A DNA stretch of 64,000 bases from the NCBI GenBank assembly GCA_016490735.1, contig JAEMWC010000132.1, positions 440,001 through 504,000 of the forward strand. The letters are read 5' to 3'. This DNA is from Pachyseris speciosa (lineage: Eukaryota > Cnidaria > Anthozoa > Scleractinia > Pachyseridae). The position numbers and the translations under genes are program-made. The notes beneath the pieces are model-generated. The model did not search any database. It was not told the DNA's origin and was given only the letters and a program-made list of their open reading frames with translations. This document shows positions 10,667-22,300 of the stretch, in pieces; position 1 is the first letter of the stretch, and each line of letters begins with the position of its first letter.

Positions 10667-11499
10667 TTAATATTGCACAGATTTCAGTTGCTGGTTTAGC
10701 AGGTTGAACTGCGCGTCACTGATAACGAAGATGTGACAGTTAACAGTGCCCGAGCCTCCGGTGTCCCGCTCGAGTTTAAGCTGAATCCCGTCTGTGCTGT
10801 TCACGAGGCGGGTGCCGCTGCCGTGCATCGCTTGATCCGACATGGATCGCAAATCGATCAACAGCCCGAACCTGTTGTCATAAAACGTCGATACACTCAT
10901 GTGGCTCCGCCCTGCCGATTTACCTCCCCGCCTTGAAGAGGGATATGGCCCGCCAACGAAGCGGCTGGCTTCACCCCAAATATCCTTGCCTTCAACCCCG
11001 TTGTTAAAAGCCATGTTTGGAGAGCCATTGACCGTGATACTGACTTTTGTCAGGTCGGGGTTGAAATAATGTTCTGAGTCCCTTGCGCCAGCAGTGTAAG
11101 GTTCAACAAAGAGGAGAAGAAGGCCGTTCAGAGATCTTCGCTGTGGAGTGACTTTTATGTTGAGTCTGGCGTCTGTGGCTCTATTGAAGGTCACCATTTT
11201 TTCCCGCACAATGTGGTCATATAAGAATTCCTTGCCAGCGGAATAAGCGCTTTGCGCCTCGTCGGCTAGAGTTTTACTTCATACCATCTCATACTCGAGC
11301 TGGATGTTTTTTAGCTTGGAGACAAGTTTCGTAGTGTTTGAATCCTTAACAACCTGTTTTGCTGCCGAAAGGGTCAGCTCGAACACAAGGTCGTTGTAAA
11401 GAGCTTGGGGATAAAAACCCCATGGTCGGTCAGAATCTGGTGGTCCAGCTTGATTCGGTATTTTTTCCCGAAAACGTTTTCCAGCTTGTTTTCCAAGGC
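10667..11499 (-). pseudogene. Polinton major capsid protein, C-terminal part only
   Basis: A continuous frame of 180 codons (11,209-10,667) has the double-jelly-roll capsid signature seen in Polintons: LLFVEPYTAGARDSEHYFNP, then VTINGSP-like VNGSPNMAFNNGVEGKDIW, FGLLIDLRSMSDQAMHGSGT and the C-terminal CHIFVISDAQFNLLNQ ending SVQY-stop. Upstream, capsid sequence continues to about 11,499 (LYNDLVFELTLSAAKQVV, NIQLEYEM) with a TGA near 11,283 and a frame change near 11,420. The gene then stops abruptly at the 131-bp array, so its N-terminal portion is absent. This would have built the virion shell; the remnant cannot. Confidence 0.88.
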
Positions 11500-11502
11500 G
11501 AC

Positions 11503-12945
11503 GCTAATGAGATGCATTTATCTGACCCGTATACGGACCGACTCCTTATTTTACGGTCTGTACAAGCCCTACGGAGCGTCAATATGTTTCACCGGCAACA
11601 TCCCCATAAAACACTTGAAATTTTCGAAGTCCCGCTAATGAGATGCATTTATCAGACTGTACACGGATCGACTCCTTACTTTACGGTCTGTACAGACCAT
11701 ACGGAGCGTCAACATGCTTTACGGGCAATATCCACCATAAAACACTTGAAATTTTCCGAGTCCCGCTAATTAGATGCACTTTTCAGTCCGTACACGGACC
11801 GACTCCCTATTTTACGGTCTGTACAAACCGTACGGACCGTCAACGTGTTTCACGGGGACCAAGCACTATAAAACACATGAAATTTTCTAAGTCCTGCTGA
11901 TGAGATGCATTTTTCAGTGCGTATACGGACCGACTTCTTATTTTACGGTCTGTACAAACCGTACGGAGCGTAAACATGTTTCACCGGCAACATCCACCAT
12001 AAAACAATTGAACTTTTCTAAGTCCCGCTAATGAGATGCACTTTTCAGTCCGTGCAAGGACCGACTCCTTATTTTACGGTCTGTACAAACCGCACGGACC
12101 GTCAACGTGTTTCTCGGGCACCATCCACTATAAAACACTTAAAATTTTCCAAGTCCCGCTAATGAGATGCATTTATCAGACTGTATACGAACCGACTCCT
12201 TACTTTACGGTCTGCACAGAACGTACGGAGCATCAACATCCTTCACGGGCAACATCCACCATAAGACACTTGAAATTTTCTAACTCCCTCTAATCAGGCC
12301 CGGCCAGGGGTTTAGGGTATACGGCATCCAGACCCATTTTAATTCAGGTATACGGTATTTTTATGTTACAATTCGGGTATAAAGTATCTGGTTCTTCCTG
12401 AATTTTAGGTATTCGGTATACAGACATAAATTAAATGCTTCAAGATAATTTTAGTATTAAGTATCACACGTTTTACAATTTTAAGGTATATTGGTATCTT
12501 ATGGGGAAAAAACCGGGTATATTGGTATCCCACTACACCCCTGGCCGATCCTGTCTAATGAGATGCACTTTTCAGTCCGTAGACGGACCGACTCCTTATT
12601 TTACGGTCTGTACAAACCATACGGACCGTCAACGTGTTTCACGGGCAACAAGTACCATAAAACACATGAAATTTTCTAAGTCCCGCTGATGAGATTCACT
12701 TTTCAGTGCGTATACGGACCGACTCCCTATTTCACGGTCTGTACAAGCAGTACGGAGCGTCAATATATTTCACCGGAAACATCCACCATAAAACACTTGA
12801 AATTTTCCAATTCCTGCTAATGAGATGCATTTATCAGACCGTATACGGACCGACTCCTTACTTTACGGTCTGTACAAACCGTACTGACCGTCAACAACTC
12901 AATACGATCCGTACAGACCGTGACTTGCATTTGCAGACCGTATCA
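11503..12945. repeat. Tandem array, 131-bp unit, ~10 units
   Basis: The landmark (G/T)CTAATGAGATGCA recurs at 11,503, 11,634, 11,765, 11,896, 12,027, 12,158 and 12,289, each exactly 131 bases apart, and after an insertion at 12,554, 12,685 and 12,816, again 131 apart. Each unit contains ACGGTCTGTACA, a near-dyad, and ATAAAACACTTGAAATTTTC. Units differ from one another by several substitutions, so the array is not brand new. The last unit degrades into shorter ACGGTCTGTAC-like pieces up to ~12,945. Confidence 0.96.
12295..12553. mobile_element. 259-bp inverted-repeat element (hAT-like MITE) inside the 131-bp array
   Basis: The insertion begins CAGGCCCGGCCAGGGGT and ends ACCCCTGGCCGATCCTG, which are imperfect reverse complements. 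TCTAAT flanks it on both sides (12,289-12,294 and 12,554-12,559), and removing it restores the 131-bp phase. The interior is AT-rich with repeated GGTAT motifs and no coding capacity. CAGG ends suggest hAT; only 6 bases of target duplication are visible where 8 are usual. Confidence 0.78.
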
Positions 12946-13130
12946 GTTTGTGTATATTGGACAACCCTCCACTCCAAAGTCATTGAACCGCAACATTGAG
13001 GCACTAAAATGGTAGTTGCCTTCGCAAACATTTTTGTCTGAGGTAGAGACAACAAAAGTAGAACGAAACCGCTCCGTGGAAAAGATGCATCGATGACGCG
13101 TTCTCCTTGTGGAACTAGACTTAAATAGAG

Positions 13131-13156
13131 GAGATGATGATGATGATGATGATGAT
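13131..13156. repeat. (GAT)n microsatellite
   Basis: About eight GAT triplets in a row. Confidence 0.9.
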
Positions 13157-13561
13157 TCAGTATTATTATTTTAGAAGCAAACAGGTATCATCCAACAGTC
13201 AAATTCACGGCTGAAATATCAGGGAAGGAAAAGAAATTTTCTAGACACAACACTATATAAAGGTTAGCAATTCAAGAAATACTCTGTCTTTGACATCAAA
13301 ACACATTTCAAACCTAGTGAAACGTTTCAATACACGCATTTTCCGTCAGGAAATGGTTAATCAAGGCGAGGTTCAACTGTGTTTGAAGAAACTATAAGAT
13401 ATTTTAACTCACGTTTGCGTGTATGAGGCTACCCAGACCTTCTGTTAACAAGGTTCTCTCATAAGTTCAATTTACGGACAGGAAGTCGGCACTCCGGCAG
13501 AAACAATAATGCGAAAGAAGATCTTGCTTTTTGTCATACAATACAGTCCATCCATGCCTAA

Positions 13562-13563
13562 TC

Positions 13564-13618
<55 letters not shown>
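13562..13618. repeat. (AAT)n microsatellite
   Basis: About 18 AAT triplets in an unbroken run. Confidence 0.95.
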
Positions 13619-15025
13619 TTAGAACTTATATCTAAAGATCGACTTAATGGGCAAATGGCATTTAATCGAGAATCAACCTTTGCTGAAAGATCCACCAATT
13701 ATTTTCCTATATGCAAGAGAGGAAGATATTTAAAAAAACTCATACTCTAACAGTCAAGTATACCTGCTGGTCTCCCGTCATTTTGGGGAGACCAGAGGGA
13801 GTCGTGTTAGGCCTGTCAACACTTCCAAACAGAAATATCTGACATTTGCAGTTAGCTCGGGGTCGCGAAGTAAAGTGGGCGTAATAAGCAAACGATTTCG
13901 CTTTTACGCCCACTTACCAGCTGAAGAAAGCCCACAGGTACGAGGTTTGAAGAACACTTGCGACTTCCTTCACCGAAAGCGAAAAAGAGTAGAGCAAAGA
14001 ATTCGCACGCCACTGGCCCTTCGAATACTTGAAATCGGGCAATATGCTCATTTTTTAACATCCTAAACCACTCGCGGTTTGATTGTTGATTTTGTACTTT
14101 ACAGTGTAGATTTAGAAATTCACCTTCAGCGCGGCTAACTCTTAAAATAGCGACGCATTTTCGCATCCAGGGATCGAAAATGCAACAAGAACTGGCTTGA
14201 GAAGCAGTTCCAAGCAGAAGATATTCACCGGAAGTGGCAGGAAGGAAAAGCTTGTAGAGCCCAGTACTAATCGTTCATGCTTACTAGATACCAGTCGACC
14301 ACGGTAAGTGGCCGCCATCTTGAAGTGGGCATAAAAAGAAAAATTGCTCGTAACGGTCGATCGTGATTGAAACGTTGTCCCCTACGCAGACGTTCTTTTG
14401 GCTCGTCATGCAATCTTTCCTCCCCAACAACGTCTGCTGAAAGGCACATTCCTTTCCCATTGTTAGCAAAGATAAGCCGGAGTCCACGTGAAAATTGCTG
14501 CAGAGTCAATCGGAGCTCGGTTTTTGAGCGATGTCAATCAAAAGCTGCGTTTAAAATGCTTCCTTGGGACCCCTAGAGGCGATTTATGTTTCTCCCCGAA
14601 TTCCCTTCCAAATCATAACTTTTATTCTCCAAAAAACATATATTGGAAATGATTTTTTCCTCTGTAGTTCCATTATAATCCCTATTGCGAGCATACCAGT
14701 GTTCGGCAAGAGTTCTGTGGACATACCGGGCAGGTCGGAAATGCCTTGGAAGTGTGTTTTTCTTGAGCGACGCGGTCGTCTGCCCATTGTTATAAGCGGT
14801 TACTTCGCTCCAAATAAATTAAAGCAGACCTGCGAGCAGTTCAAGAGGAGATTAGGTAGGAATTTAAGAAAGCTGTAATAAGAACGACGCGATCACGGCG
14901 AGATTTAATTAAAACGGATGTTGATGTTTATACTGCGCTGATCGCATGCCTTCAACAAACGTACCGAAGTAACATCACTAAATCTGTCACCTTGCCTACC
15001 ACTTTACTTTCTTTGCAAGAAGACA

Positions 15026-15430
15026 ATGGCGAAAGTTCTGCATTATCGTAAGGTTGCGGAAGTCAATCTGGGATCATTTTTTCAAGCGCCGATCGAGGAA
15101 ATCCAGTCCTCAAACACCGCCGCTAACAAACGAAGCCAGTTTGTTTATCGTACCTTCACCTATTTCAATTCGGTAGGTGATTTTGAAAGAAAATTTCCTG
15201 CAAGCGCTTGTCAGAAGAAAAAAATTGCATGCAGCACAACTGTAATAGAAAAAAAAATTACAGCGCGAAGGGAAAAAAATATCCTGCCCACCATGTTGCT
15301 AGAAAAAAAAATTCTTGCTGACCAGATATCTTCCATTGGGGGTGGGTTGTGTCCTTTGAACACAACCCACCTCACCCCACTTGTGGCAAGGCCGGCTACA
15401 GCCCAGTTTACTTATTACTGGTGTTGTTAG
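15026..15430 (+). CDS. Hypothetical 134-codon open frame
   Basis: An ATG in a reasonable context (ACAATGG) opens MAKVLHYRKVAEVNLGSFFQ and runs to TAG at 15,428. The first 45 residues look protein-like (EEIQSSNTAANKRSQFVYRT). After a possible GT donor near 15,174 the translation becomes low-complexity Lys/Ile-rich, which looks like intron read through. It could be a first exon ending near 15,173 or a chance frame. No family, no neighbouring exon identified. Confidence 0.2.
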   Translation: MAKVLHYRKVAEVNLGSFFQAPIEEIQSSNTAANKRSQFVYRTFTYFNSVGDFERKFPASACQKKKIACSTTVIEKKITARREKNILPTMLLEKKILADQISSIGGGLCPLNTTHLTPLVARPATAQFTYYWCC

Positions 15431-15966
15431 GATAAATCAATTCTTTTATTGATTATGTACAACCTGGCATGCCATAGACTGGTGCAAGGAATGACCACCA
15501 CTAAACAAAAATATTACTCAGTAGCTTCCACATCAATAAACAAATTATGATACCATTTTGGGAGTCCGTCTTCCCTCGCATATTTCCTCTGCAGTTATAG
15601 GTCTTTATATTCTCAGAAGATTGAACTAAGCTTAAGGAGCGGAGTTTTTTTTTCTTGGAGAGAAACAGTAATCTGTTGCTGGAGATTACGCCAACTTTCG
15701 CTATTTACACAAGCTACAGTCGTCAAGACAAGCAAAAAGACAATGAGATCGCTTTAAGGCGAGCGAACGAACAGTTTCACTTTGCTTCGGGATCCAAGAA
15801 AACTTTGGTTAATTAAACCCTGCTTCGTCCTCTGATTCGTATCTTCTGGTTAAGATGTTGTTCAGACTAGATAAATCGTATAATGCGGCTAAAATATGAA
15901 GAATTTCTTACCGTTGTAAAAGTTCAGTCAAATCATGAATTCATAGCAGAACACGTTGACATGGAT

Positions 15967-16126
15967 CCATTATTCTCGCTAAAAATAAAGAATGCCCTTA
16001 GCTGCATGGTTTGCATCAGTGATTTTCTATCAATTCACCGTCGCGGTTCATTCTACAACATGACGTTCCTGCTGCAAGGTTTGCTTCAGTGATTTTTTAT
16101 CAATTCGCCGTCGCGGTTCATTCTGC
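15967..16126. repeat. Left flanking copies of the 367-bp array sub-repeat
   Basis: This holds two diverged copies of the ~75-bp sub-repeat (GGTTTGC.TCAGTGATTTT..TATCAATTC.CCGTCGCGGTT). It opens with TTATTCTCGCTAAAAATAAA, which recurs at ~18,121 on the other side of the array. Confidence 0.85.
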
Positions 16127-17961
16127 AACCAAGGGCTTCCAACTCCATGGTTTGCTTCAGTGATTTTTTTATCAATTCGCCGTCGCGGTTTATTCTACAA
16201 CATGGGGTTCCTGCTGCATGGTTTGCTTCAGTGATTTTTTATCAATTCGCCGTCGCGGTTTAATCTACAACATGGGTTCCCAGGGTTTCAAACAAAACAA
16301 ATTTCGAAAATTCGTGTAGACGCACAATCACTCTAGACTTGTTCCCGTCTTTATAATAGTCGAACTAAACAGACACAGAACAAACGTTGGCCCAAGTTCG
16401 TCCCAGATGGATTACGCGTCCCTGGTATAAAAACGCCAATTTTAATAGTCTAAAGAAAAAATATTGGCGTCAACTTTGCCAAGCAGCGCTAACAACCAAG
16501 GGCTTCCAACTCCATGGTTTGCTTCAGTGATTTTTTTATCAATTCGCCGTCGCGGTTTATTCTACAACATGGGGTTCCTGCTGCATGGTTTGCTTCAGTG
16601 ATTTTTTATCAATTCGCCGTCGCGGTTTAATCTACAACATGGGTTCCCAGGGTTTCAAACAAAACAAATTTCGAAAATTCGTGTAGACGCACAATCACTC
16701 TAGACTTGTTCCCGTCTTTATAATAGTCGAACTAAACAGACACAGAACAAACGTTGGCCCAAGTTCGTCCCAGATGGATTACGCGTCCCTGGTATAAAAA
16801 CGCCAATTTTAATAGTCTAAAGAAAAAATATTGGCGTCAACTTTGCCAAGCAGCGCTAACAACCAAGGGCTTCCAACTCCATGGTTTGCTTCAGTGATTT
16901 TTTTATCAATTCGCCGTCGCGGTTTATTCTACAACATGGGGTTCCTGCTGCATGGTTTGCTTCAGTGATTTTTTATCAATTCGCCGTCGCGGTTTAATCT
17001 ACAACATGGGTTCCCAGGGTTTCAAACAAAACAAATTTCGAAAATTCGTGTAGACGCACAATCACTCTAGACTTGTTCCCGTCTTTATAATAGTCGAACT
17101 AAACAGACACAGAACAAACGTTGGCCCAAGTTCGTCCCAGATGGATTACGCGTCCCTGGTATAAAAACGCCAATTTTAATAGTCTAAAGAAAAAATATTG
17201 GCGTCAACTTTGCCAAGCAGCGCTAACAACCAAGGGCTTCCAACTCCATGGTTTGCTTCAGTGATTTTTTTATCAATTCGCCGTCGCGGTTTATTCTACA
17301 ACATGGGGTTCCTGCTGCATGGTTTGCTTCAGTGATTTTTTATCAATTCGCCGTCGCGGTTTATTCTACAACATGGGTTCCCAGGGTTTCAAACAAAACA
17401 AATTTCGAAAATTCGTGTAGACGCACAATCACTCTAGACTTGTTCCCGTCTTTATAATAGTCGAACTAAACAGACACAGAACAAACGTTGGCCCAAGTTC
17501 GTCCCAGATGGATTACGCGTCCCTGGTATAAAAACGCCAATTTTAATAGTCTAAAGAAAAAATATTGGCGTCAACTTTGCCAAGCAGCGCTAACAACCAA
17601 GGGCTTCCAACTCCATGGTTTGCTTCAGTGATTTTTTTATCAATTCGCCGTCGCGGTTTATTCTACAACATGGGGTTCCTGCTGCATGGTTTGCTTCAGT
17701 GATTTTTTATCAATTCGCCGTCGCGGTTTATTCTACAACATGGGTTCCCAGGGTTTCAAACAAAACAAATTTCGAAAATTCGTGTAGACGCACAATCACT
17801 CTAGACTTGTTCCCGTCTTTATAATAGTCGAACTAAACAGACACAGAACAAACGTTGGCCCAAGTTCGTCCCAGATGGATTACGCGTCCCTGGTATAAAA
17901 ACGCCAATTTTAATAGTCTAAAGAAAAAATATTGGCGTCAACTTTGCCAAGCAGCGCTAAC
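16127..17961. repeat. Tandem array, 5 x 367 bp, near-identical units
   Basis: Units start at AACCAAGGGCTTCC at 16,127, 16,494, 16,861, 17,228 and 17,595, exactly 367 bases apart, and end at 17,961. Each unit has two copies of a ~75-bp sub-repeat followed by ~230 bases of unique spacer. I find almost no differences. In the second sub-repeat, units 1-3 read GGTTTAATCTAC while units 4-5 read GGTTTATTCTAC, so the last two share a more recent common origin. Open frames in it are by-products. Confidence 0.97.
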
Positions 17962-18119
17962 AAATCTATTTAGTTGTGACAGAAGTCACAAAAACAAACA
18001 ATTAACATTTTAAGCAACAAGCAATGATTTCTGAAAACCGGGGTATTTGGAGATCAAGACTGTGAGTCTACGAATTGTTGTTTGAGTCAAGTTATTAGGA
18101 TCCTGAAAGGGGGGGAGGG

Positions 18120-18260
18120 CATTATTCTCGCTAAAAATAAAGAATGCCCTTAGCTGCATGGTTTGCCTCAGGGATTTTCTATCAATTCAACGTCGCGGTT
18201 TATTCTACAATCAGGGGGTTCCCAGGGTTTTCAAGCAAAGCTAATTTCGAGAATTTGCTC
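18120..18260. repeat. Right flanking partial copy of the 367-bp array
   Basis: This starts with the same TTATTCTCGCTAAAAATAAA as 15,967, carries one sub-repeat and then GGTTCCCAGGGTTTTCAAGC, a diverged version of the array spacer, before leaving homology. It is an old, single-unit version of the array. Confidence 0.82.
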
Positions 18261-18305
18261 GCTTGTATTTTTTTATTGCGTGGTTAAAACAAAGATCAGT
18301 GTGCG

Positions 18306-18338
<33 letters not shown>
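18306..18338. repeat. Poly-A run
   Basis: About 32 consecutive A. There is no clear retrocopy upstream of it, so its origin is unclear. Confidence 0.9.
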
Positions 18339-18339
<1 letters not shown>

Positions 18340-19389
18340 AGCACTTCACTCTTAGGGACAGTGATAATTTGTACCACATATTTCACGAGACCAGTATTTT
18401 TTGAAGCCATCTCAATGAACGTCTTTGCTGGCTGGTTAACGTTACATAGCATTAGCATAACGCCATTTTCGAGATCAGTTTTAATTTTTTCGCATATTAC
18501 ACCTCGTAAGACCCATGAGAGATGTCGGTCTTCAACTCATCACACCAATATCTATCACTTTTATCAGTGGCGTTTTCACCTCTCCTTGACCACCATTGCT
18601 GGGTTGTTGAAATAGCTTATTCGAGTGGTTACTGGGGTAACAAACAGAGTCGAAAGAGCGAGAATCCCTCCAAAACTCTCCGTTTAATTTCTAAAATCTT
18701 AGGGAGCAGATCTGAAACAGTTCATAAACAATCTTAGGGGTCTGATCTGAAACAATTTACAAAGATTAAGTTTGTCAGACTCGCAATACAAAGCAAATTG
18801 TTTTTCACCCAACTTGAATGCCATTCTTTAAAATCGACTATTGACAAAGCAAAGCCCCTGCGTACAGTTGATTGTTTTTTGGTTTTCTCACCTTTCCGCG
18901 TGAATAACAAATTAGAATGAATGCAATTAAAGTTTTCGTACAAGCAGTAAACGGTGTAAATGTAAGGAAACAGCACTACAAAATGTACTATTATTTTTAC
19001 AGCGGGGGCAGTTTTAGTGTGAACAGTTACTAGTTTAACAACATGCCCAAGGCAGCTGAATACACAATAGAAGAATATTAAGACCCCTGCGAGGCGTAAC
19101 TAAACAAGGTAACGAACTATTGTATAAAAACTTTGCATCATGTTTAGTAGCCAAGGAAGCTAATCATCATTGAACTGTTTCCTCGAATGCCGATCGTCTT
19201 GAATTTCTTGAATCCCATAACAATAATGACAATAATTGCGAATCGATTCAATCAATGTTGGATCAGCAGAGATCCACTATTAACAATCGCATTCCTTCAA
19301 AACGTGGATTTAAGTTAGCGTCGCTAAATCAGCTAAATGTTAACAAACTCTCCACGCATATCGATGAAATTAGAATCTTGCTTGCTGAT

Positions 19390-22300
19390 GTTTCTAGATG
19401 TTCTTGCCATTCAGGAAACTAAACTAGACGTGTCTAATCCAACTCTGATTTTCACATCTGTGGCTACGAATTAATTCGAAGAGATAGGCTTAGCGATGGT
19501 GGCGGAGGTATATGCTTTTATATTAAATCAACAATAAATTTCTCCGTGCGGACTGATCTCAATATCGACGAGCTTGAAAACCTGTGTATCGAAATTTGCA
19601 AGCCAAACTCTTAACCTTTTATTGTTGTCAATTGGTATAGGCCTCCTGACTCTCCCACAGGACTATTCTCACATTTCGAACTGATCTTATTGCGAGACTT
19701 GATTTAACAAATCTTGAATTCTTCCTACTTGGTGATATGAATGCCGATATGGCCTCAACCAATTACGACAACAATGCCCGTCAACTAACAAATATTGCTG
19801 ATATTTATGGCCTCCACCAACTCATTTCTGAGCCTACTCTTATTGATTTAATTTATACTAATTATCCTGAGAGGGTAATCTGCTCCGGAGTTGCCCATAT
19901 CAGTATTAGTGATCACAGTCTTGTTTATGCGTTTCGTAAACTTTTCATTAACTTCCGAAAGGACCACACTTCGATAACGTACAGAATCGTGCCAAATTTC
20001 GTAACGATATCTACAACGAGAACTGGGAACTTTTGGATTCAGTTCTTGATCCCAATCAAATGTGGACAGAGTGGAAGACCAAATTTTTACAAATTGTTGA
20101 CAAACATGCTCCGATTCGCATTAATTAGATCTAAAAATTCTCCGTGGATTACTGTTTCAGTTTCAGTTTATTATTTAGCCACAATTAGTTACACATCAGG
20201 AAATAATAAATACATTCATAAATTAATAGAAGCGGCAAGGAGGGCCATAAGAAACCACAACGCTTATACGAGACGGACCTCCTAAATCCTAGAATATAAA
20301 ACACAATCTTTTTATCATATAGGCTAGCAGATGAATAAATAAAAAAAAAATTATGAAACAAAATAATCATTACTAATGTCATACGTTATATAAAAATAGT
20401 CACAGACACAAACACATGGGAAAAAAAAAAGTCAGAAGTCAATAAGAGAAGTCTTTAAGCCAATGATAAATGATGTCATTGTGCGGGCAGACTGAATATC
20501 ACAAGACAAGGAATTATAAAATCTGGGACCCTCATATCTCAGCGAAAACTTGCAAATATTTGTTCTAATCTTCGGAATATGGAATAGCTTTGAGCTTCTC
20601 GTATCGTAGTTATGAACTTGAGAGTTTTGTACTGCTGATTTGAAAGAACGCATGCATAATCGTGACATATTAAAGATCAAAGCAATTAAGTCGAATGATC
20701 CGCACGATTGGGCTAACTTCAAAAGAATGCTTAACAAAGTTAATACTGAAATTAAAGCTGCTAAAGAATTATTTTACAATAATAAGTTTATTGAAGCCAA
20801 TGGCGACCCACGTAAAACGTGGCAAATCATCAACGATCTTACATCTCGTAAGGCCGTCAGTTCATCGATTAGAGTAATAAATCTAAATGGTACCTCTATA
20901 TCTGAATCACCCGACTTGTCGACTGCTTTCAACGATCATTTCTCATCAATAGGACCTAAACTTGCTAACGACATCCCATTATCTAATAACAATGACCACT
21001 GTCATTGGGAATATGTCAAAAGCATTAGCAATAGATTCGAATTCCGCCCTATTGATAGTGGACAGGTTTTACAGTTACTGAATAAATTAAATAAGTCTAA
21101 AGGAACTGGTCTTGATAAGTCGGCTAATTCGTGAATGTGCTGACCTTATTTCGCTGTATATCTCAACTATTTTTAATTGCTGTTTAACTACCGGCACATT
21201 CCCTGATGACTGGAAATTGGCCAAAGTTACGCCTCTATTCAAGCAGGGCGACAGAAGTGATATAAACAATTATCGCCCAATTTCTGTGATTTCAGCTATA
21301 GCAAAAGTCTTTGAGAGAATGGTTTATAATCAGCTTTCTTCCTATTTATCCGAAGATAATATTTTGTCGCAATATCAGTCTGGTTTTCGATCCTTTCACT
21401 CAACTGTGACCGCTTTGCTCGAAGCCACTGATAATTGGGCCTTTAACATAGATCGTGGCTATGTTAACGCTGTTGTCTTTTTAGATCTAAAAAAGCATTT
21501 GACACAGTCAATCACTCTATTTTACTATCCAAACTATATTCATATGGAGTCAAAGGAAATGCCTACGAATTGCTTTCTTCTTACTTAGACAATCGTACGC
21601 AAAAATGTGCCGTCAATGGTGTCCTTCCTAAAAGCTTCACTTTAACTTGTGGAATCCCCCAGGGGACAATACTGGGGCCTTTGCTGTTTCTCTTATATAT
21701 TAATGACTTACCCAATTGTTTATCAAATTCGCAACTAAGAATGTATGCGGATGATACTCACCTGACATATGCTGATAACGATATCTATTCCATTGAGGCT
21801 TCTTTAAATCAGGATTTGTCAAATATAAACCAATGGCTCATTGCCAATAAATTAACTCTCAACATGACAAAAACTGGATTTATGTTAATTGCATCAAGAC
21901 AAAAATTGAACAGTCTATCCGTTCTCCCAGACTTGCAAATTAATGGTACACAATTAAACAGAGTCAATTTTACCAAGTCTCTTGGTGTGTTAATTGATGA
22001 AAATTTAACATGGAGTAATCATATCGACGCTGTATCTAAAAAAATTTCTTTCGGTATTGGATCTATTAAACGAATTAGTCACTGTCTTCCTCCTGCAACT
22101 CTACATAATATCTATCACGGATTAGTTCAATCGCACTTCGACTATTGTAGTGTTATTTGGGGTATAGTGTGGCAAAACATTATCTGACAAATTACAGAGA
22201 CTTCAAAATCGAACTGCCGCGTCCTTACTCATTCTAGTCACGATGCTGACGCCAACCAACTATTTAAAGAATTAGACTGGGACAATTTTGAAACTCGACG

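Larger units (their letters stand above)
2043..11500. mobile_element. Degraded Polinton/Maverick (adintovirus-like) element, right end truncated
   Basis: Four hallmark genes sit together: protein-primed DNA polymerase B (plus strand), retroviral-type integrase, A32-like packaging ATPase and double-jelly-roll major capsid protein (all minus strand), with small virion-type genes between integrase and ATPase. That set defines Polintons and their adintovirus relatives. The polymerase and integrase converge and overlap by 24 bases at their ends (6,354-6,377). I see no maturation protease, no penton/minor capsid gene and no long terminal inverted repeats. The capsid gene loses its N-terminal part where the 131-bp array begins at ~11,500, so the right end is missing. 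Frameshifts and stops in nearly every gene mean this copy is dead as it stands. Confidence 0.87.
12946..15960. other. Intergenic stretch without a convincing gene
   Basis: Apart from two microsatellites I see a short inverted pair around 13,872-13,912 (GTGGGCGTAA and TTACGCCCAC) and one isolated open frame (15,026-15,430, listed separately). Other frames are short and unrelated to anything I recognise. Confidence 0.5.

Noticed and set aside
17248..17824. Duplicated 69-codon open frames
   Set aside because: They are identical because they lie in the 367-bp tandem units; no homology or start context.
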